From assembly GCF_019061145.1 (NCBI RefSeq), contig NZ_JAHQZS010000001.1:310001-374000 (forward strand): a stretch of 64,000 nt of DNA. The letters are read 5' to 3'. The position numbers and the translations under genes were made by a program. The notes beneath the pieces were generated by a model. The model did no database searches. It was given only the letters and a program-made list of their open reading frames with translations, and had not been told where the DNA came from. Every line of letters begins with the position of its first letter. Position 1 is the first letter of the stretch. The DNA comes from Anianabacter salinae (GTDB lineage: Bacteria; Pseudomonadota; Alphaproteobacteria; Rhodobacterales; Rhodobacteraceae). This document shows positions 49,489 through 58,784 of the stretch, piece after piece.

Positions 49489-49806
49489 TCATGCGGCTGT
49501 CACCGTGAATTGGGCCGGAACGCCGATGCAGCATTCGGACGTCAGGAAGGCCACGACCCGGTGCATCGCCGGATAGTCGACCCGGTTGAACACCTCGCGG
49601 CCGTTCTTGTCCTGAAGCACCAGCCCGGCATCGACCAGCGTCGACAGGTGATGCGCAAGGGTCGAGGGCGCCAGCCCCAGATGCTCGACAATGTCGCTGA
49701 CCCGAAGACCGTCCTCTCCGGCTTGCACCAGCAGCCGGAAGATCGACAGCCGGGCGTCATGGCCAAGGGCGGCAAGGGCGCGTGCGGTAGGGCTCATGGA
49801 TGTCAT
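49489..49806 (-). CDS. ArsR-family regulator with C-terminal Cys pair
   Basis: A 105-residue (102 if starting at 49797) winged helix-turn-helix repressor: LALAPSTLAHHLSTL-like (LGLAPSTLAHHLSTLVDAGL) recognition helix, followed by the beta-wing. The alpha-3 ELCVCDL metal site of classical ArsR is missing; instead Cys92-Cys93 near the end (TSECCIG) could sense As(III), as the C-terminal Cys cluster does in Acidithiobacillus ArsR. It leads an operon with a permease and an MFS gene. The AT-rich run upstream (about 49805-49835) is a candidate operator. Confidence 0.83.
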   Translation of the reverse strand: MTSMSPTARALAALGHDARLSIFRLLVQAGEDGLRVSDIVEHLGLAPSTLAHHLSTLVDAGLVLQDKNGREVFNRVDYPAMHRVVAFLTSECCIGVPAQFTVTAA

Positions 49807-50092
49807 GGATGAATAAATAACCAAAAATCCGGTTTTGTAAAGGCTTTCCGTATCGCGCTGCCGGACAGGGCGATTTTCGGTCCCTGACATTGCGAAAATT
49901 CCCTCAAAGAAACACCTCGTCGCCAGATTTCAAACGTGCGGCGCGCGCAGATTAAGAAACTGGCGGGGTTTGACGTTGTAAGAGGTGGTTCCGCGAACGG
50001 ATCGCGGCACGGGAAACGGCAAGGCACGATTGCCATTGCAGGCGTCGTTTCTCGTGGGGCGGCAGCCTGCGGATCGGGAGTGAAGGACGGGC

Positions 50093-51259
50093 ATGGCCAG
50101 TTACCAGATGCTTCTCTACGGCAAGAACAGCGTCTCGCAGTATTCCGAGACCGATTTCCTGTCCTCTCCGGCCAACAGCTTCTTCCCCGGCGGCTCGGTC
50201 GGGGATGTGGACGCGGACGGGGCGACTGTCCGTTTCGGCAATCTGAACGGCCAGCTGATCTCCGTGAACGACGACGATCCGTTGTTTCAGGACGGCGACG
50301 TCTCGCTGTTCGGCGGACAGTCCTCGAATTCATCGACAAGCCTGTTCAACCTCGATGGCGGCATCGAGCCGGAATATGCCTACACGCTGACCGATCCGGG
50401 GACCGGAGAGTCGTTCCGCATCTACGCGGTCACCGCGACAGACCTTCTGATCGGCAACACCATCGTGGGTTTCGTCTCGGAGCAGAAGATCGATCCGGCG
50501 GTCAGCTACAACGTCAGCTACGACGCACCGCCTTTTCTTGGCAGCACCGCGGATTCCGCGCCGACCGTCGCCTATTCCAATCTCGTGTGCTTCGTGCGCG
50601 GGTCCTTGATCGAAACCGAACGCGGGCCGGTCGCGGTCGAGGATCTGGCGGTCGGCGATCCGGTCCTGACCTGCGATCATGGTCATCAGCCGGTGCGCTG
50701 GATCGGCCGCCGCAGGCTGAGCGGCGCAGACCTGGCCGCCGCGCCGCATCTGCGGCCGATCCGCATCCGCGCGCACAGTCTTGGCGACAACATCCCGCAG
50801 CGGGATCTTGCCGTGTCGCCGCAGCACCGGATGCTGGTCAACTCGGTCATCGTGCAGCGTATGTTCGCTGCGGACGAGGTTCTTGTCGCCGCGAAGCACT
50901 TGCTGGCGCTCGACGGCATCGAGATCGTCGAGGACGCCGCAGAAGTGGAATACTTCCATATCCTCTTTGACCGGCACGAGATCATCTATGGCAACGGTGC
51001 CCCGACCGAGAGCCTGTATGCCGGACCGATGGCGTTGAAGGGCCTTGGCCCCGAAGCGAGGGCCGAGGTGATGGAATTGTTCCCCGAACTGGCCGACATG
51101 ACGCATCCGCCCCGGCCAAGCCGCCCCTTCGCGTCCGGGCGCAAGGGGTTTCAGCTTGCTTTGCGGCACCGGTGCAATCGCAAGCCTGCCGTGACCACCT
51201 GCCCGATGGCGCGCCACTTGGCAGCTGTCACGCCGCCAGTCGTTCACCCCGCCCCCTGA
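50093..51259 (+). CDS. Secreted Hint-domain protein
   Basis: A 388-residue protein. Residues about 1-160 are an uncharacterised acidic, glycine-rich domain; residues about 164-315 form a Hint (hedgehog/intein) module starting at C166 (VCFVRGSLIETERGPVAVEDL), with block B SPQHRM (H246). The usual C-terminal His-Asn of inteins is not present, as in bacterial Hint proteins of the Rhodobacteraceae, so protein cleavage or ester transfer rather than splicing is expected. There is no Sec leader; such proteins usually leave by type I secretion. The tail beyond 320 is basic and low complexity. The 286-bp gap before it is otherwise featureless. Confidence 0.82.
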   Translation: MASYQMLLYGKNSVSQYSETDFLSSPANSFFPGGSVGDVDADGATVRFGNLNGQLISVNDDDPLFQDGDVSLFGGQSSNSSTSLFNLDGGIEPEYAYTLTDPGTGESFRIYAVTATDLLIGNTIVGFVSEQKIDPAVSYNVSYDAPPFLGSTADSAPTVAYSNLVCFVRGSLIETERGPVAVEDLAVGDPVLTCDHGHQPVRWIGRRRLSGADLAAAPHLRPIRIRAHSLGDNIPQRDLAVSPQHRMLVNSVIVQRMFAADEVLVAAKHLLALDGIEIVEDAAEVEYFHILFDRHEIIYGNGAPTESLYAGPMALKGLGPEARAEVMELFPELADMTHPPRPSRPFASGRKGFQLALRHRCNRKPAVTTCPMARHLAAVTPPVVHPAP

Positions 51260-51418
51260 GCGCCCGAGGCGCGCCAATCGCCGACATCGCCACAGTCCTG
51301 CCCCGAAAACGACACACTCTGTTTCCTCACGGACCCGTGATTCTCTTTGGTTCAGGCGCCGAAGACCCGTAGCTTGACGCAGCGTCTGCTATCCGAACGG
51401 CCACGGGGAACACGGAAC

Positions 51419-53497
51419 ATGCGACAGACCGCGCTGAAATCGCTGTGCCGCGCTGCCGGAGCGGCGTGCATGCTGACCGCCGCCTTGACCACCGCCGCGA
51501 CCTCTGCCGAGATCCTGGTGATCGGCGGGGCAGGGGACGCGAACGCGGTCCATATGAATGCTCTGCCGCCCCCTGCTGACATGGGTGAGGCGCTGCTTGC
51601 CGCGCGGCTGCGGGCGGTGCCGGTAACGACCTTGCCGATGACGGCGCCGCAGGACGATGTCATCGTCGTGCTGTCCGCCGCACAGGGCGAGGGCGGGTTG
51701 ACCTTGGGCGACGAGGTGATCGACCCCGGTGCGTTGGCCGACCGGATCGCGGCGCTTGTCCCTGAACAGGTGGATGGCCGCCGCGCCGTGCTGTTGCTGT
51801 CCGTCTCTGATCCCGACGACATGCTGCAGGCCCGTATCACGCCGCTGCACGATGCGCTGGCGCCGCTGGGCTTTGGACTGACCGCGATCAGCGTCACAGG
51901 GGATATGGCGTGCGATCAGGCGCCGCTTGCCGAGCGGCTGGCGGGGGGCATCGCCGATGGCGCGCCTTTCGGGAACGCGGATGGCACGACCTCGCAAGAC
52001 GAGGCCCGCGTCTTTGCCTATGCCTCTCTCATGCAAGCCAACAGGCGGGGTGGCCCCTGTGCGCCCCGGTATTCGGTTCTTTTTGATGGCGCCGAAGGCC
52101 CGCTGCTGACCCATGACCGCGCGCCGGACCTTGCGATGCGCCGGGCCCTGCTGGTCGAACGGTTCGAGGCGCAGGTCCTGTCGCGCTCGAACGACCGCGC
52201 CGCGATCGAGGCTTATCTTGCAAGCTGCACCTTCTGCCCGGCCGAGACTGCATTGACAGAACGCCGTGACAGGATCGCGGAACAGGACATGCTGGCCGAG
52301 GTGGAAACCGGCATCTGGGACAGCATCAAGGGCGATGCCGATCCCGCCCGGCTGAGCGCCTACCTGGAGACCTGCAGTTTTTGCCTCTACCAAGACGAGG
52401 CAGAGGCGCGCGTTGCCCGTTTGGGGGCGGGCGACGCCGCGCGCCCGGCCTTGGAGGGAGGGCCGGGCGCTACCGCACCGGACAAGCCGTCGATGGATGC
52501 CGCCGAGGGCGTCCTGGGCGACAGTGAGGCTGAGGCCCTTGCGAGCGCGCTTGAAAGCGGCGATCCGGTGCTGATTCAGAGCTACCTTGACGCCTGCACG
52601 GTCTGCGCGGGCAAGGCCGAGCTGACGCGCGCGCTACGCGAGGCGCATCGGCGCGAGGCCTTGCGCCAGCCCTGTCTTCTGGCTGCAGGCGTGCCGCAGC
52701 TTGGCGGCCCGCGCGAATTGGACCAGATCGCGCCGGACACCGCGATGCCTGCCTGCCGCGCCGTTCTGGCCGAGTTTCCCGATGACGCGCTGGCACGCAC
52801 GATGCTGGGCCGGGCGGCACAGGCCACAGGCGATCTGACGACTGCCGAAGACGCCTATGCCGCAGGAATGCGTGCGAACCTGCCCGTTGCCTTTGGCCTT
52901 GCCGCGCATCTTGTCTATGCGCCCGAAACAGCGACCTCGGCTGACATCGAGCGGGTTCACCTGCTGGCCGAGACAGGCGCGAAGCGTGGTGACTGGCTGT
53001 CGAAAGAGCTGTTGAGCGTGCTGTATTCCAGCGGCGCCGTGCCTGGCAAATCCGATGCCGACGCCTACGCCGTCGCGCTTGAAGCGGCAGAGGACGGCAA
53101 CACGCTCGCGCAGTTCTTCGTCGGCTACTACTACCTCGAAGGCATGGGGCCGCCGCAGGACACGGGCAAGGCCGCCTATTGGCTCGATAAGGCGGTGCGC
53201 AAGGGCTACATCCCGGCAAACGCCTATCTGGCGGGACTGCTGGAACAGGGGCTTGGGCTTGATCCCGCGCCGCGCCGCGCGGCCGAGCTGTACTGGCAGG
53301 CGTTCATGTCCGGCGACGCCGTCGCCCGCACCCGGCTGGTGCGCGATCTGGAAAACCGTGACCGCGACGTGATCCGCTTCGTGCAGGCCCGCCTGCAGGA
53401 GGAACGGATGTATTTCGGCGAGATCGACGGCATCGCAGGGCGCGGCACCCGCAGCGCCATCGAGACCCTGGACGCGCGGTTCTCGGGTAACGGCTGA
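51419..53497 (+). CDS. Secreted SEL1/peptidoglycan-binding protein with CxxC repeats
   Basis: A 692-residue protein. Residues 1-30 look like a signal peptide. Residues about 31-240 form an alpha/beta domain resembling caspase-like modules but with no clear His-Cys dyad. Then come three units with a YL-x2-C-x2-C motif (C270/C273, C319/C322, C393/C396). A TPR/SEL1 region follows (about 430-640, with AAEDGNTLAQFFVGYYYLEGMGPPQDTGKAAYWL), and a C-terminal peptidoglycan-binding motif (VQARLQEERMYFGEIDGIAGRGTRSAI). It may act in the periplasm at the cell wall. I chose the ATG at 51419; an in-frame ATG at 51347 would add 24 residues. Confidence 0.75.
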   Translation: MRQTALKSLCRAAGAACMLTAALTTAATSAEILVIGGAGDANAVHMNALPPPADMGEALLAARLRAVPVTTLPMTAPQDDVIVVLSAAQGEGGLTLGDEVIDPGALADRIAALVPEQVDGRRAVLLLSVSDPDDMLQARITPLHDALAPLGFGLTAISVTGDMACDQAPLAERLAGGIADGAPFGNADGTTSQDEARVFAYASLMQANRRGGPCAPRYSVLFDGAEGPLLTHDRAPDLAMRRALLVERFEAQVLSRSNDRAAIEAYLASCTFCPAETALTERRDRIAEQDMLAEVETGIWDSIKGDADPARLSAYLETCSFCLYQDEAEARVARLGAGDAARPALEGGPGATAPDKPSMDAAEGVLGDSEAEALASALESGDPVLIQSYLDACTVCAGKAELTRALREAHRREALRQPCLLAAGVPQLGGPRELDQIAPDTAMPACRAVLAEFPDDALARTMLGRAAQATGDLTTAEDAYAAGMRANLPVAFGLAAHLVYAPETATSADIERVHLLAETGAKRGDWLSKELLSVLYSSGAVPGKSDADAYAVALEAAEDGNTLAQFFVGYYYLEGMGPPQDTGKAAYWLDKAVRKGYIPANAYLAGLLEQGLGLDPAPRRAAELYWQAFMSGDAVARTRLVRDLENRDRDVIRFVQARLQEERMYFGEIDGIAGRGTRSAIETLDARFSGNG

Positions 53498-53504
53498 GGC
53501 GCGA

Positions 53505-54563
53505 TCAACTTGGCGACGAGAACCCGCCAAGGCGCGCGGCGATCGGCGCGGCGGCGATCACGTAGACGATGCGCGCGACATGGGCGAAGGACACATAGGC
53601 CACGTCCTGACCCATCGCGAGCGCGAGCAGGCTCATCTCGGTCAGGCCACCGGGCGAGAAGGCCAGGAAGCTTTGCGCCAGGTCCGTGCCGGTCAGCGCG
53701 GTCAGCGCGGCCGCAAAGCCAAGCGCGACGGCCAGCATCACCGTTGACGATCCGATACCAAGCCCCACATCGCGCAGGATCTCGCGCGCCGGGGTTCCGG
53801 CAAAGCGGCAGCCGATGACGGTGCCGATGACGATCTGCGCAACAATCACCAGTGGCGCGGGCGGCGGGACGTCGACCCATCCTGCCAGATGCGCGGCCGC
53901 GCTCAGAACCATCGGCCCGAGCATCCCGGCGGCAGGCAGCCGCACGGCGCGCGCGAAGGCCGGGCCAAGGATCGCCGATCCGGCCAGCAGCGCCATGTCG
54001 AGCAGCGAGAGTGCCCCAAGCGCCACGGTAGGGCGCGCGATGTCGCCGGACTGCACGCCAAGCCCGGCGTTGTAGAACCACACGACCGCCGTCACCACGA
54101 CCAGGATGCGCGCCGAATGGGCCAGCGCGATCTGGCGCTCGACCCCGCCTGCGGCGGCGCCAAGGATCACCATCTCGTTCAGACCGCCGGGCGCCGCGCA
54201 GTAAAACGCCGTGATCCGGTCGTATCCCGCCACACGGCTGTAGAACAGGAACGACGCAAGCCCCGCCACCGCGATGAATGGCGCAAGCAGCACAAGCGTG
54301 ACGAGCCAACTGGTGATCTGCCCAAGGATCGCGGGCGAGAATGCCGAGCCAAGCATCACACCGATGATCGGGATCACGATGGGCCGCAGCCGCACCGGGC
54401 CGCGGATCGGCAGATGGACAAGCGCCGCGATGGTGTTGCCGATCATCGGGCCAAGCATCCAGGGCAGCGGCATGCCCACGGCGTTGCCCAGCACGCCGCT
54501 TGCCACGCCGATGGCCAGCGCAAGCGTGATGCGCGCGAAAATGGAGATGCTTTCGCCGGTCAC
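53505..54563 (-). CDS. AbrB-type membrane protein (pfam AbrB duplication)
   Basis: A 352-residue integral membrane protein with about ten segments in two similar halves: LALAIGVASGVLGNAVGMPLPWMLGPMIGNTI and a matching later PAAGMLGPMVLSAAAHLAG. This family is often misnamed ammonia monooxygenase; its function is unknown, with a transport role possible. No ATG fits the start of the first segment; a GTG at 54563 (VTGESISIF) does. An ATG at 54713 would overlap the divergent racemase gene and add 50 unlikely residues. It converges with the SEL1 gene, 7 bp away. Confidence 0.78.
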   Translation of the reverse strand: MTGESISIFARITLALAIGVASGVLGNAVGMPLPWMLGPMIGNTIAALVHLPIRGPVRLRPIVIPIIGVMLGSAFSPAILGQITSWLVTLVLLAPFIAVAGLASFLFYSRVAGYDRITAFYCAAPGGLNEMVILGAAAGGVERQIALAHSARILVVVTAVVWFYNAGLGVQSGDIARPTVALGALSLLDMALLAGSAILGPAFARAVRLPAAGMLGPMVLSAAAHLAGWVDVPPPAPLVIVAQIVIGTVIGCRFAGTPAREILRDVGLGIGSSTVMLAVALGFAAALTALTGTDLAQSFLAFSPGGLTEMSLLALAMGQDVAYVSFAHVARIVYVIAAAPIAARLGGFSSPS

Positions 54564-54704
54564 GGGGCTGTCGGTCTTTCGAGTGAGTGCAGGTATCGCG
54601 CTTGGGTAGCCGTTTTCCGCCCGGGGGTGCAAGCTGTGGCGGACCCCTTGCGGCGGCGCGGTGGCCCGGACACTCTGCCCCTCGCCGCAGTCAGGGGAGA
54701 TGTC

Positions 54705-55772
54705 ATGCTTCAAGGGATCAGGATCGTCGAGATCGAGGGGCTTGGCCCGGGACCGTTCGCCGGGATGCTTCTGGCCGACCTAGGTGCAGAGGTGATCGTC
54801 GTGCACCGCAAGGGCAAGACCGCACCGCCTGGATTGCTGGACCGGGGCAAACGGTCCATCGCCCTTAACCTCAAGGACGATGCGGACCGCGCCGTCCTGA
54901 TGCGCCTGATCGAGACTGCGGACGGCTTGATCGAAGGCTTCCGTCCGGGCGTGATGGAACGGCTTGGCCTTGGTCCCACCGAAGTGCAGGCGGTGAACCC
55001 GCGGCTTGTCTATGGCAGGATGACCGGCTGGGGGCAGGACGGCCCGCGCGCGACCGAGGCGGGGCATGACCTTAACTACATCTCGCTGGCGGGCGCGCTG
55101 TGGTATGCGTCCCTGCACGGGGATGCGCCGGTGACGCCGCCGACGCTGGTGGGCGACATTGGCGGCGGCGCGCTGTACCTCGTCATCGGCCTGCTGTCAG
55201 GCATCCTGCGCGCGCGGGTCAGCGGGCAGGGCGCTGTCGTGGACGCTGCAATCGTCGATGGTGCGGCGCATATGATGGCGCTCTTGATGTCGCTGGCCCC
55301 GTCCGGCGCCCCCCTCGCCGCGCGGGGGGAAAGCCTTCTCGACGGCCCGCACTGGAGCCGCAGCTATCAATGCGCCGACGGCGGCCATGTGTCGGTGCAA
55401 TGCCTGGAGCCGCAGTTCCATGCCGAGTTCCTGACCCTGATGGGCCTGTCGGACGATCCGCTTTTCGGTCCGCAGCACGACCAGACCCGCTGGCCGGAGC
55501 AGACGGCGCGGCTGGCAGAGATGTTCGCCGAACATCCCCGCGATCACTGGGCGGACCTGTTCAGCGGCTCGGACGCCTGCGTCGCGCCGATCCTGTCACC
55601 GGAGGAGGCGCTGCGCGATCCGCACATGCAGGCGCGCGGGGTCTGGCGGCAGGACGGCTGGCTGCAACCGGCGCCTGCTCCGCGCTTTGACGGCTCGCCC
55701 CCCCGCACGCCCGCACCGCCGCCCGAAAGGGACGCGGACGGCGCCGCGATCCGGGCCGAGCTGGGGGTCTAG
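54705..55772 (+). CDS. Class III CoA-transferase / alpha-methylacyl-CoA racemase-like enzyme
   Basis: A 355-residue CaiB/BaiF-family enzyme. The N-terminal Rossmann part has LGPGPFAGMLLADLGAEVIVV, the family signature; DLNLKDD-type and EGFRPGVMERLGLG segments follow. GHDLNYISLAGAL carries the His-Asp pair used by racemases and VGDIGGGAL the second Asp, so alpha-methylacyl-CoA racemase activity in branched fatty acid or bile-acid side-chain breakdown is likely. Shine-Dalgarno AGGGGAGA is good. Its stop overlaps tail to tail with the MarR gene at CTAG. Confidence 0.87.
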   Translation: MLQGIRIVEIEGLGPGPFAGMLLADLGAEVIVVHRKGKTAPPGLLDRGKRSIALNLKDDADRAVLMRLIETADGLIEGFRPGVMERLGLGPTEVQAVNPRLVYGRMTGWGQDGPRATEAGHDLNYISLAGALWYASLHGDAPVTPPTLVGDIGGGALYLVIGLLSGILRARVSGQGAVVDAAIVDGAAHMMALLMSLAPSGAPLAARGESLLDGPHWSRSYQCADGGHVSVQCLEPQFHAEFLTLMGLSDDPLFGPQHDQTRWPEQTARLAEMFAEHPRDHWADLFSGSDACVAPILSPEEALRDPHMQARGVWRQDGWLQPAPAPRFDGSPPRTPAPPPERDADGAAIRAELGV

Positions 55773-56227
55773 CCCGGTTTGCGCGGCGCGCGGGCGCGGC
55801 TGTTCCCGGCCATCGTGGTCTTGCGCAAGAGGTCCAGCAACGTCTCGCGCTCGGGCGCTGTCAGGCCTGCAAGGATGTCATCCTGCAAGGCGACCACGGC
55901 AGGATGCGCGCGCTCAAGCACCGCGCGCCCGTTGTCCGTGACGGTCAGGACCCGCGCGCGGCGGTCGCGGTCGCTGACCTGGCGCGCCAGCAGTCCTTTT
56001 GCCTCCAGCCGGTCGACGACACCGCCGATCGTTGCGCGGTCATAGGCGATCTCTCCGGCCAATGTGGCCTGGTCGATCCCGGGGTGCCTTGCCACCGTCC
56101 ACAGCGCGGCGAACTGCACAGAGGTCAGGTCAAGCTGGGCCGCCGCCATGCCTTCGGTGAACACCGCGACCGAGATCTGGTGAAGCCGCCGGATCAGGTG
56201 CCCGGGCATGTCATGAACGTCGGTCAT
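55769..56227 (-). CDS. MarR-family regulator
   Basis: A 152-residue winged-helix regulator. Its DNA-binding core, ATLAGEIAYDRATIGGVVDRLEAKGLLARQVSDRDRRARV, has a typical MarR recognition helix and wing. The ATG at 56227 is 76 bp from the divergent FAH-type gene, so it most likely controls that gene and possibly itself. It shares CTAG with the racemase stop on the opposite strand, so the two genes end against each other. Confidence 0.86.
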   Translation of the reverse strand: MTDVHDMPGHLIRRLHQISVAVFTEGMAAAQLDLTSVQFAALWTVARHPGIDQATLAGEIAYDRATIGGVVDRLEAKGLLARQVSDRDRRARVLTVTDNGRAVLERAHPAVVALQDDILAGLTAPERETLLDLLRKTTMAGNSRARAPRKPG

Positions 56228-56303
56228 CGCGGTCCGTTGACGGGTCAGGTGATTGTAAGTAGGCCCGACAGATGCGCCGTTGCAACCGCCCGGGACACTC
56301 GAC

Positions 56304-57005
56304 ATGACCGATTACGTCTTTCCGCCGCCCGCCGCTCCCGCCCTGCCGGTGGCAGGCAGCGACCGCGCCTACCCGGTGCGCCGCATCTTCTGCGTCGGGC
56401 GCAACTATGCCGCCCATGCCGCCGAGATGGGCTATGAGGTCGACCGGGAAAAGCCGTTCTACTTCACCAAGTCGTGCCACGCTCTGGCGCACAGCGGCAC
56501 GGTCCAACCCTATCCCCCCGGCACCGACAACTTCCATTTCGAGATGGAGCTTGTCGTTGCCCTTGGCGCTCCGCTGTTCCAGGAGACGGACCGCGCGGTC
56601 GCGGCGAAGGCGATCTTTGGCTATGCTTGCGGGCTCGACATGACGCGGCGCGACCTGCAGCTTTCGGAACGCGAGCAGAAACGGCCGTGGGATCTTGGCA
56701 AGGACGCCGAGAATTCCGCAGTGATCGCCGCACTTACCCCCGTTGCGGATTTCGGCCCGATCGCCGAGCAAAGGATCTGGCTGACCCAGAACGACGAGAC
56801 GCGGCAGGACGCGACGCTGTCCGAACTGGTGTGGAAGGTGGACGAGATCCTGTGTCACCTGTCGGGCTTCTATCACCTTGGCGCGGGCGATCTGGTGATG
56901 ACCGGAACCCCGGCGGGCGTCGGACCTGTGGTGCCGGGCGATCGTCTGCGCGGCGGGATCGACGGGCTGGACCCGGTCACGCTTGAAATCGGGCGGGCCG
57001 AGTAG
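56304..57005 (+). CDS. FAH-family hydrolase (fumarylpyruvate hydrolase-like)
   Basis: A 233-residue FAH-fold hydrolase, the short form without an N-terminal extension. Core: IFCVGRNYAAHAAEMG, the metal E-x-E pair in NFHFEMELVVALG, LDMTRRDLQ and the C-terminal MTGTPAGVGPVVPGD. The KPFYFTKSCHAL block suits fumarylpyruvate or acylpyruvate hydrolases of the gentisate route. It faces the MarR regulator and is not clustered with the first FAH gene. The ATG at 56304 fits the family N-terminus. Confidence 0.87.
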   Translation: MTDYVFPPPAAPALPVAGSDRAYPVRRIFCVGRNYAAHAAEMGYEVDREKPFYFTKSCHALAHSGTVQPYPPGTDNFHFEMELVVALGAPLFQETDRAVAAKAIFGYACGLDMTRRDLQLSEREQKRPWDLGKDAENSAVIAALTPVADFGPIAEQRIWLTQNDETRQDATLSELVWKVDEILCHLSGFYHLGAGDLVMTGTPAGVGPVVPGDRLRGGIDGLDPVTLEIGRAE

Positions 57006-57084
57006 CCGTAGCGCAAGGGTGTCTTGACGTAACCGTCACACTCGGCGGCTAGTGTCCGCACTGCGGCAGTCAGAGGGAGGCCTG

Positions 57085-58674
57085 ATGGAACGGTTCACGG
57101 TTGTCGGGTTGGTGTTTCTCGCTGCGGTGCTGTCCGCGCTTGGCTTGACGGTCACGTCCGCCGCGTGGGTGCCGCTGGTGATCTTCGGCCTGCTCACGCT
57201 GGTCGGCCTTCGCGATCTCTGGCAATCGTCGCACGCCATCCTGCGCAACTATCCGGTGATCGGGCATGTCCGCTTCATGCTCGAGGCGATCCGCCCCGAG
57301 ATCCGCCAGTACCTGATCGAAAGCGACCGCGACGAGGAACCGTTCTCGCGCGAGGACCGCTCGCTGGTCTATCAGCGCTCCAAGGGCGCCGAGGACAAGC
57401 GCCCCTTCGGGACCAAGCAGCGGGTCTACGATTCCGGCTACCAGTGGATTACCCATTCGCTTGCGCCCGTCCACATCGCCAGCAGCGATTTCCGCGTGAC
57501 CATTGGCGGGCCGGACTGCCGGGTGCCCTATGACGCGTCGATCTACAACATCTCGGCGATGAGTTTCGGCGCGCTGTCCGCCAACGCCATCCTTGCGATG
57601 AACAAGGGCGCGAAGGCCGGCGGCTTTGCCCATGACACCGGCGAGGGCGGGATCAGCCGCTATCACCGCGACGGCGGCGGCGACATCATCTGGGAAATCG
57701 GGTCCGGGTATTTCGGCTGCCGCACGCCCGATGGCCGTTTCGATCCCGACCGTTTTTCGGAACAGGCGTCCGATCCCCAGGTCAAAATGCTGGAGCTGAA
57801 GCTGAGCCAGGGCGCCAAGCCGGGCCATGGCGGCGTCTTGCCCGCCTCCAAGATCTCGACCGAGATCGCCGAGGCGCGCGGCGTGCCGATGGGACAAGAC
57901 TGCGTGTCGCCTTCGGCCCACCCTGAATTCCGCACGCCAACAGAGTTGATGCAGTTCATCGGAAAGATGCGCGAGCTTGGGCATGGCAAGCCCGTCGGCT
58001 TCAAGCTGTGCATCGGGCATCGGCGCGAATTCATGTGCATCATCAAGGCCATGCTAGAAACCGGCATCGTGCCGGATTTCATCGTCATCGACGGCAAGGA
58101 GGGTGGCACCGGCGCGGCGCCGCTGGAATTCGCCAACCACATGGGCATGCCGCTGATCGAGGGGCTGGTGTTTGCCCATAACGCCCTGCGCGGCGCGGGG
58201 CTGCGGGACCGTATCCGCATTGGCGCCTCGGGCAAGCTGGTCACCGCCTTCGACATCGCCAAGGCGCTTGCGCTGGGCGCGGACTGGGCCAATTCCGCGC
58301 GGGGCTTCATGTTCGCCGTCGGCTGCATCCAGGCGCAGGCCTGCCACACCAACCACTGCCCCACCGGCGTGGCCACCCAGGACAAGCTGCGCCAGCGCGC
58401 CCTGCATGTGCCCGACAAGGCCGAGCGGGTGCACCGGTTCCACGCAAATACCCTGCACGCGCTGGGCGAGATGACCGGCGCGGCAGGGCTGACCCATCCC
58501 AGCGCCTTCCTGCCGCATCACCTGATCATGCGCGAAAAGGACCGCGACATGGTTACCGGGCAAGAGGTCTATCCCTACTTGCGCAGCGGCTTCCTGCTTG
58601 ATGACGGCGACGATGCGCCCGACTATCGCGAGCGCTGGGCGCGCGCCCGCGCCGAAAGCTTCGATCCGGTCTGA
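57085..58674 (+). CDS. Membrane-anchored FMN/[3Fe-4S] glutamate synthase-like protein
   Basis: A 529-residue protein with one or two N-terminal membrane segments (about 4-45) and a GltB-like FMN barrel (about 130-500). Visible: SAMSFGALSANAILAMNKGAK, TGEGGISRYHRDGGGDIIWEIGSGYFGCR, DGKEGGTGAAPLEF, and the [3Fe-4S] ligands C-x5-C-x4-C in GCIQAQACHTNHCPTGVATQ. The glutaminase domain and beta subunit of true glutamate synthase are absent. Family function is uncertain; a membrane quinone or amine oxidoreductase is possible. Shine-Dalgarno GAGGGAGG. Confidence 0.85.
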   Translation: MERFTVVGLVFLAAVLSALGLTVTSAAWVPLVIFGLLTLVGLRDLWQSSHAILRNYPVIGHVRFMLEAIRPEIRQYLIESDRDEEPFSREDRSLVYQRSKGAEDKRPFGTKQRVYDSGYQWITHSLAPVHIASSDFRVTIGGPDCRVPYDASIYNISAMSFGALSANAILAMNKGAKAGGFAHDTGEGGISRYHRDGGGDIIWEIGSGYFGCRTPDGRFDPDRFSEQASDPQVKMLELKLSQGAKPGHGGVLPASKISTEIAEARGVPMGQDCVSPSAHPEFRTPTELMQFIGKMRELGHGKPVGFKLCIGHRREFMCIIKAMLETGIVPDFIVIDGKEGGTGAAPLEFANHMGMPLIEGLVFAHNALRGAGLRDRIRIGASGKLVTAFDIAKALALGADWANSARGFMFAVGCIQAQACHTNHCPTGVATQDKLRQRALHVPDKAERVHRFHANTLHALGEMTGAAGLTHPSAFLPHHLIMREKDRDMVTGQEVYPYLRSGFLLDDGDDAPDYRERWARARAESFDPV

Positions 58675-58784
58675 GCGCCCGCAATTCTCCCCTGAATGGC
58701 CACGGGACGGGCCAGATTGGGTAAGCCCCTCGAAACCCCGATCCGCCAGCATCGCACGCGGGGGCGCGGTGTCTGGGGGCCGGG

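Noticed and set aside
53505-54713. Longer AbrB protein starting at ATG 54713
   Set aside because: It would overlap the divergent racemase start, and its first 50 residues look non-coding; GTG 54563 fits the membrane fold.
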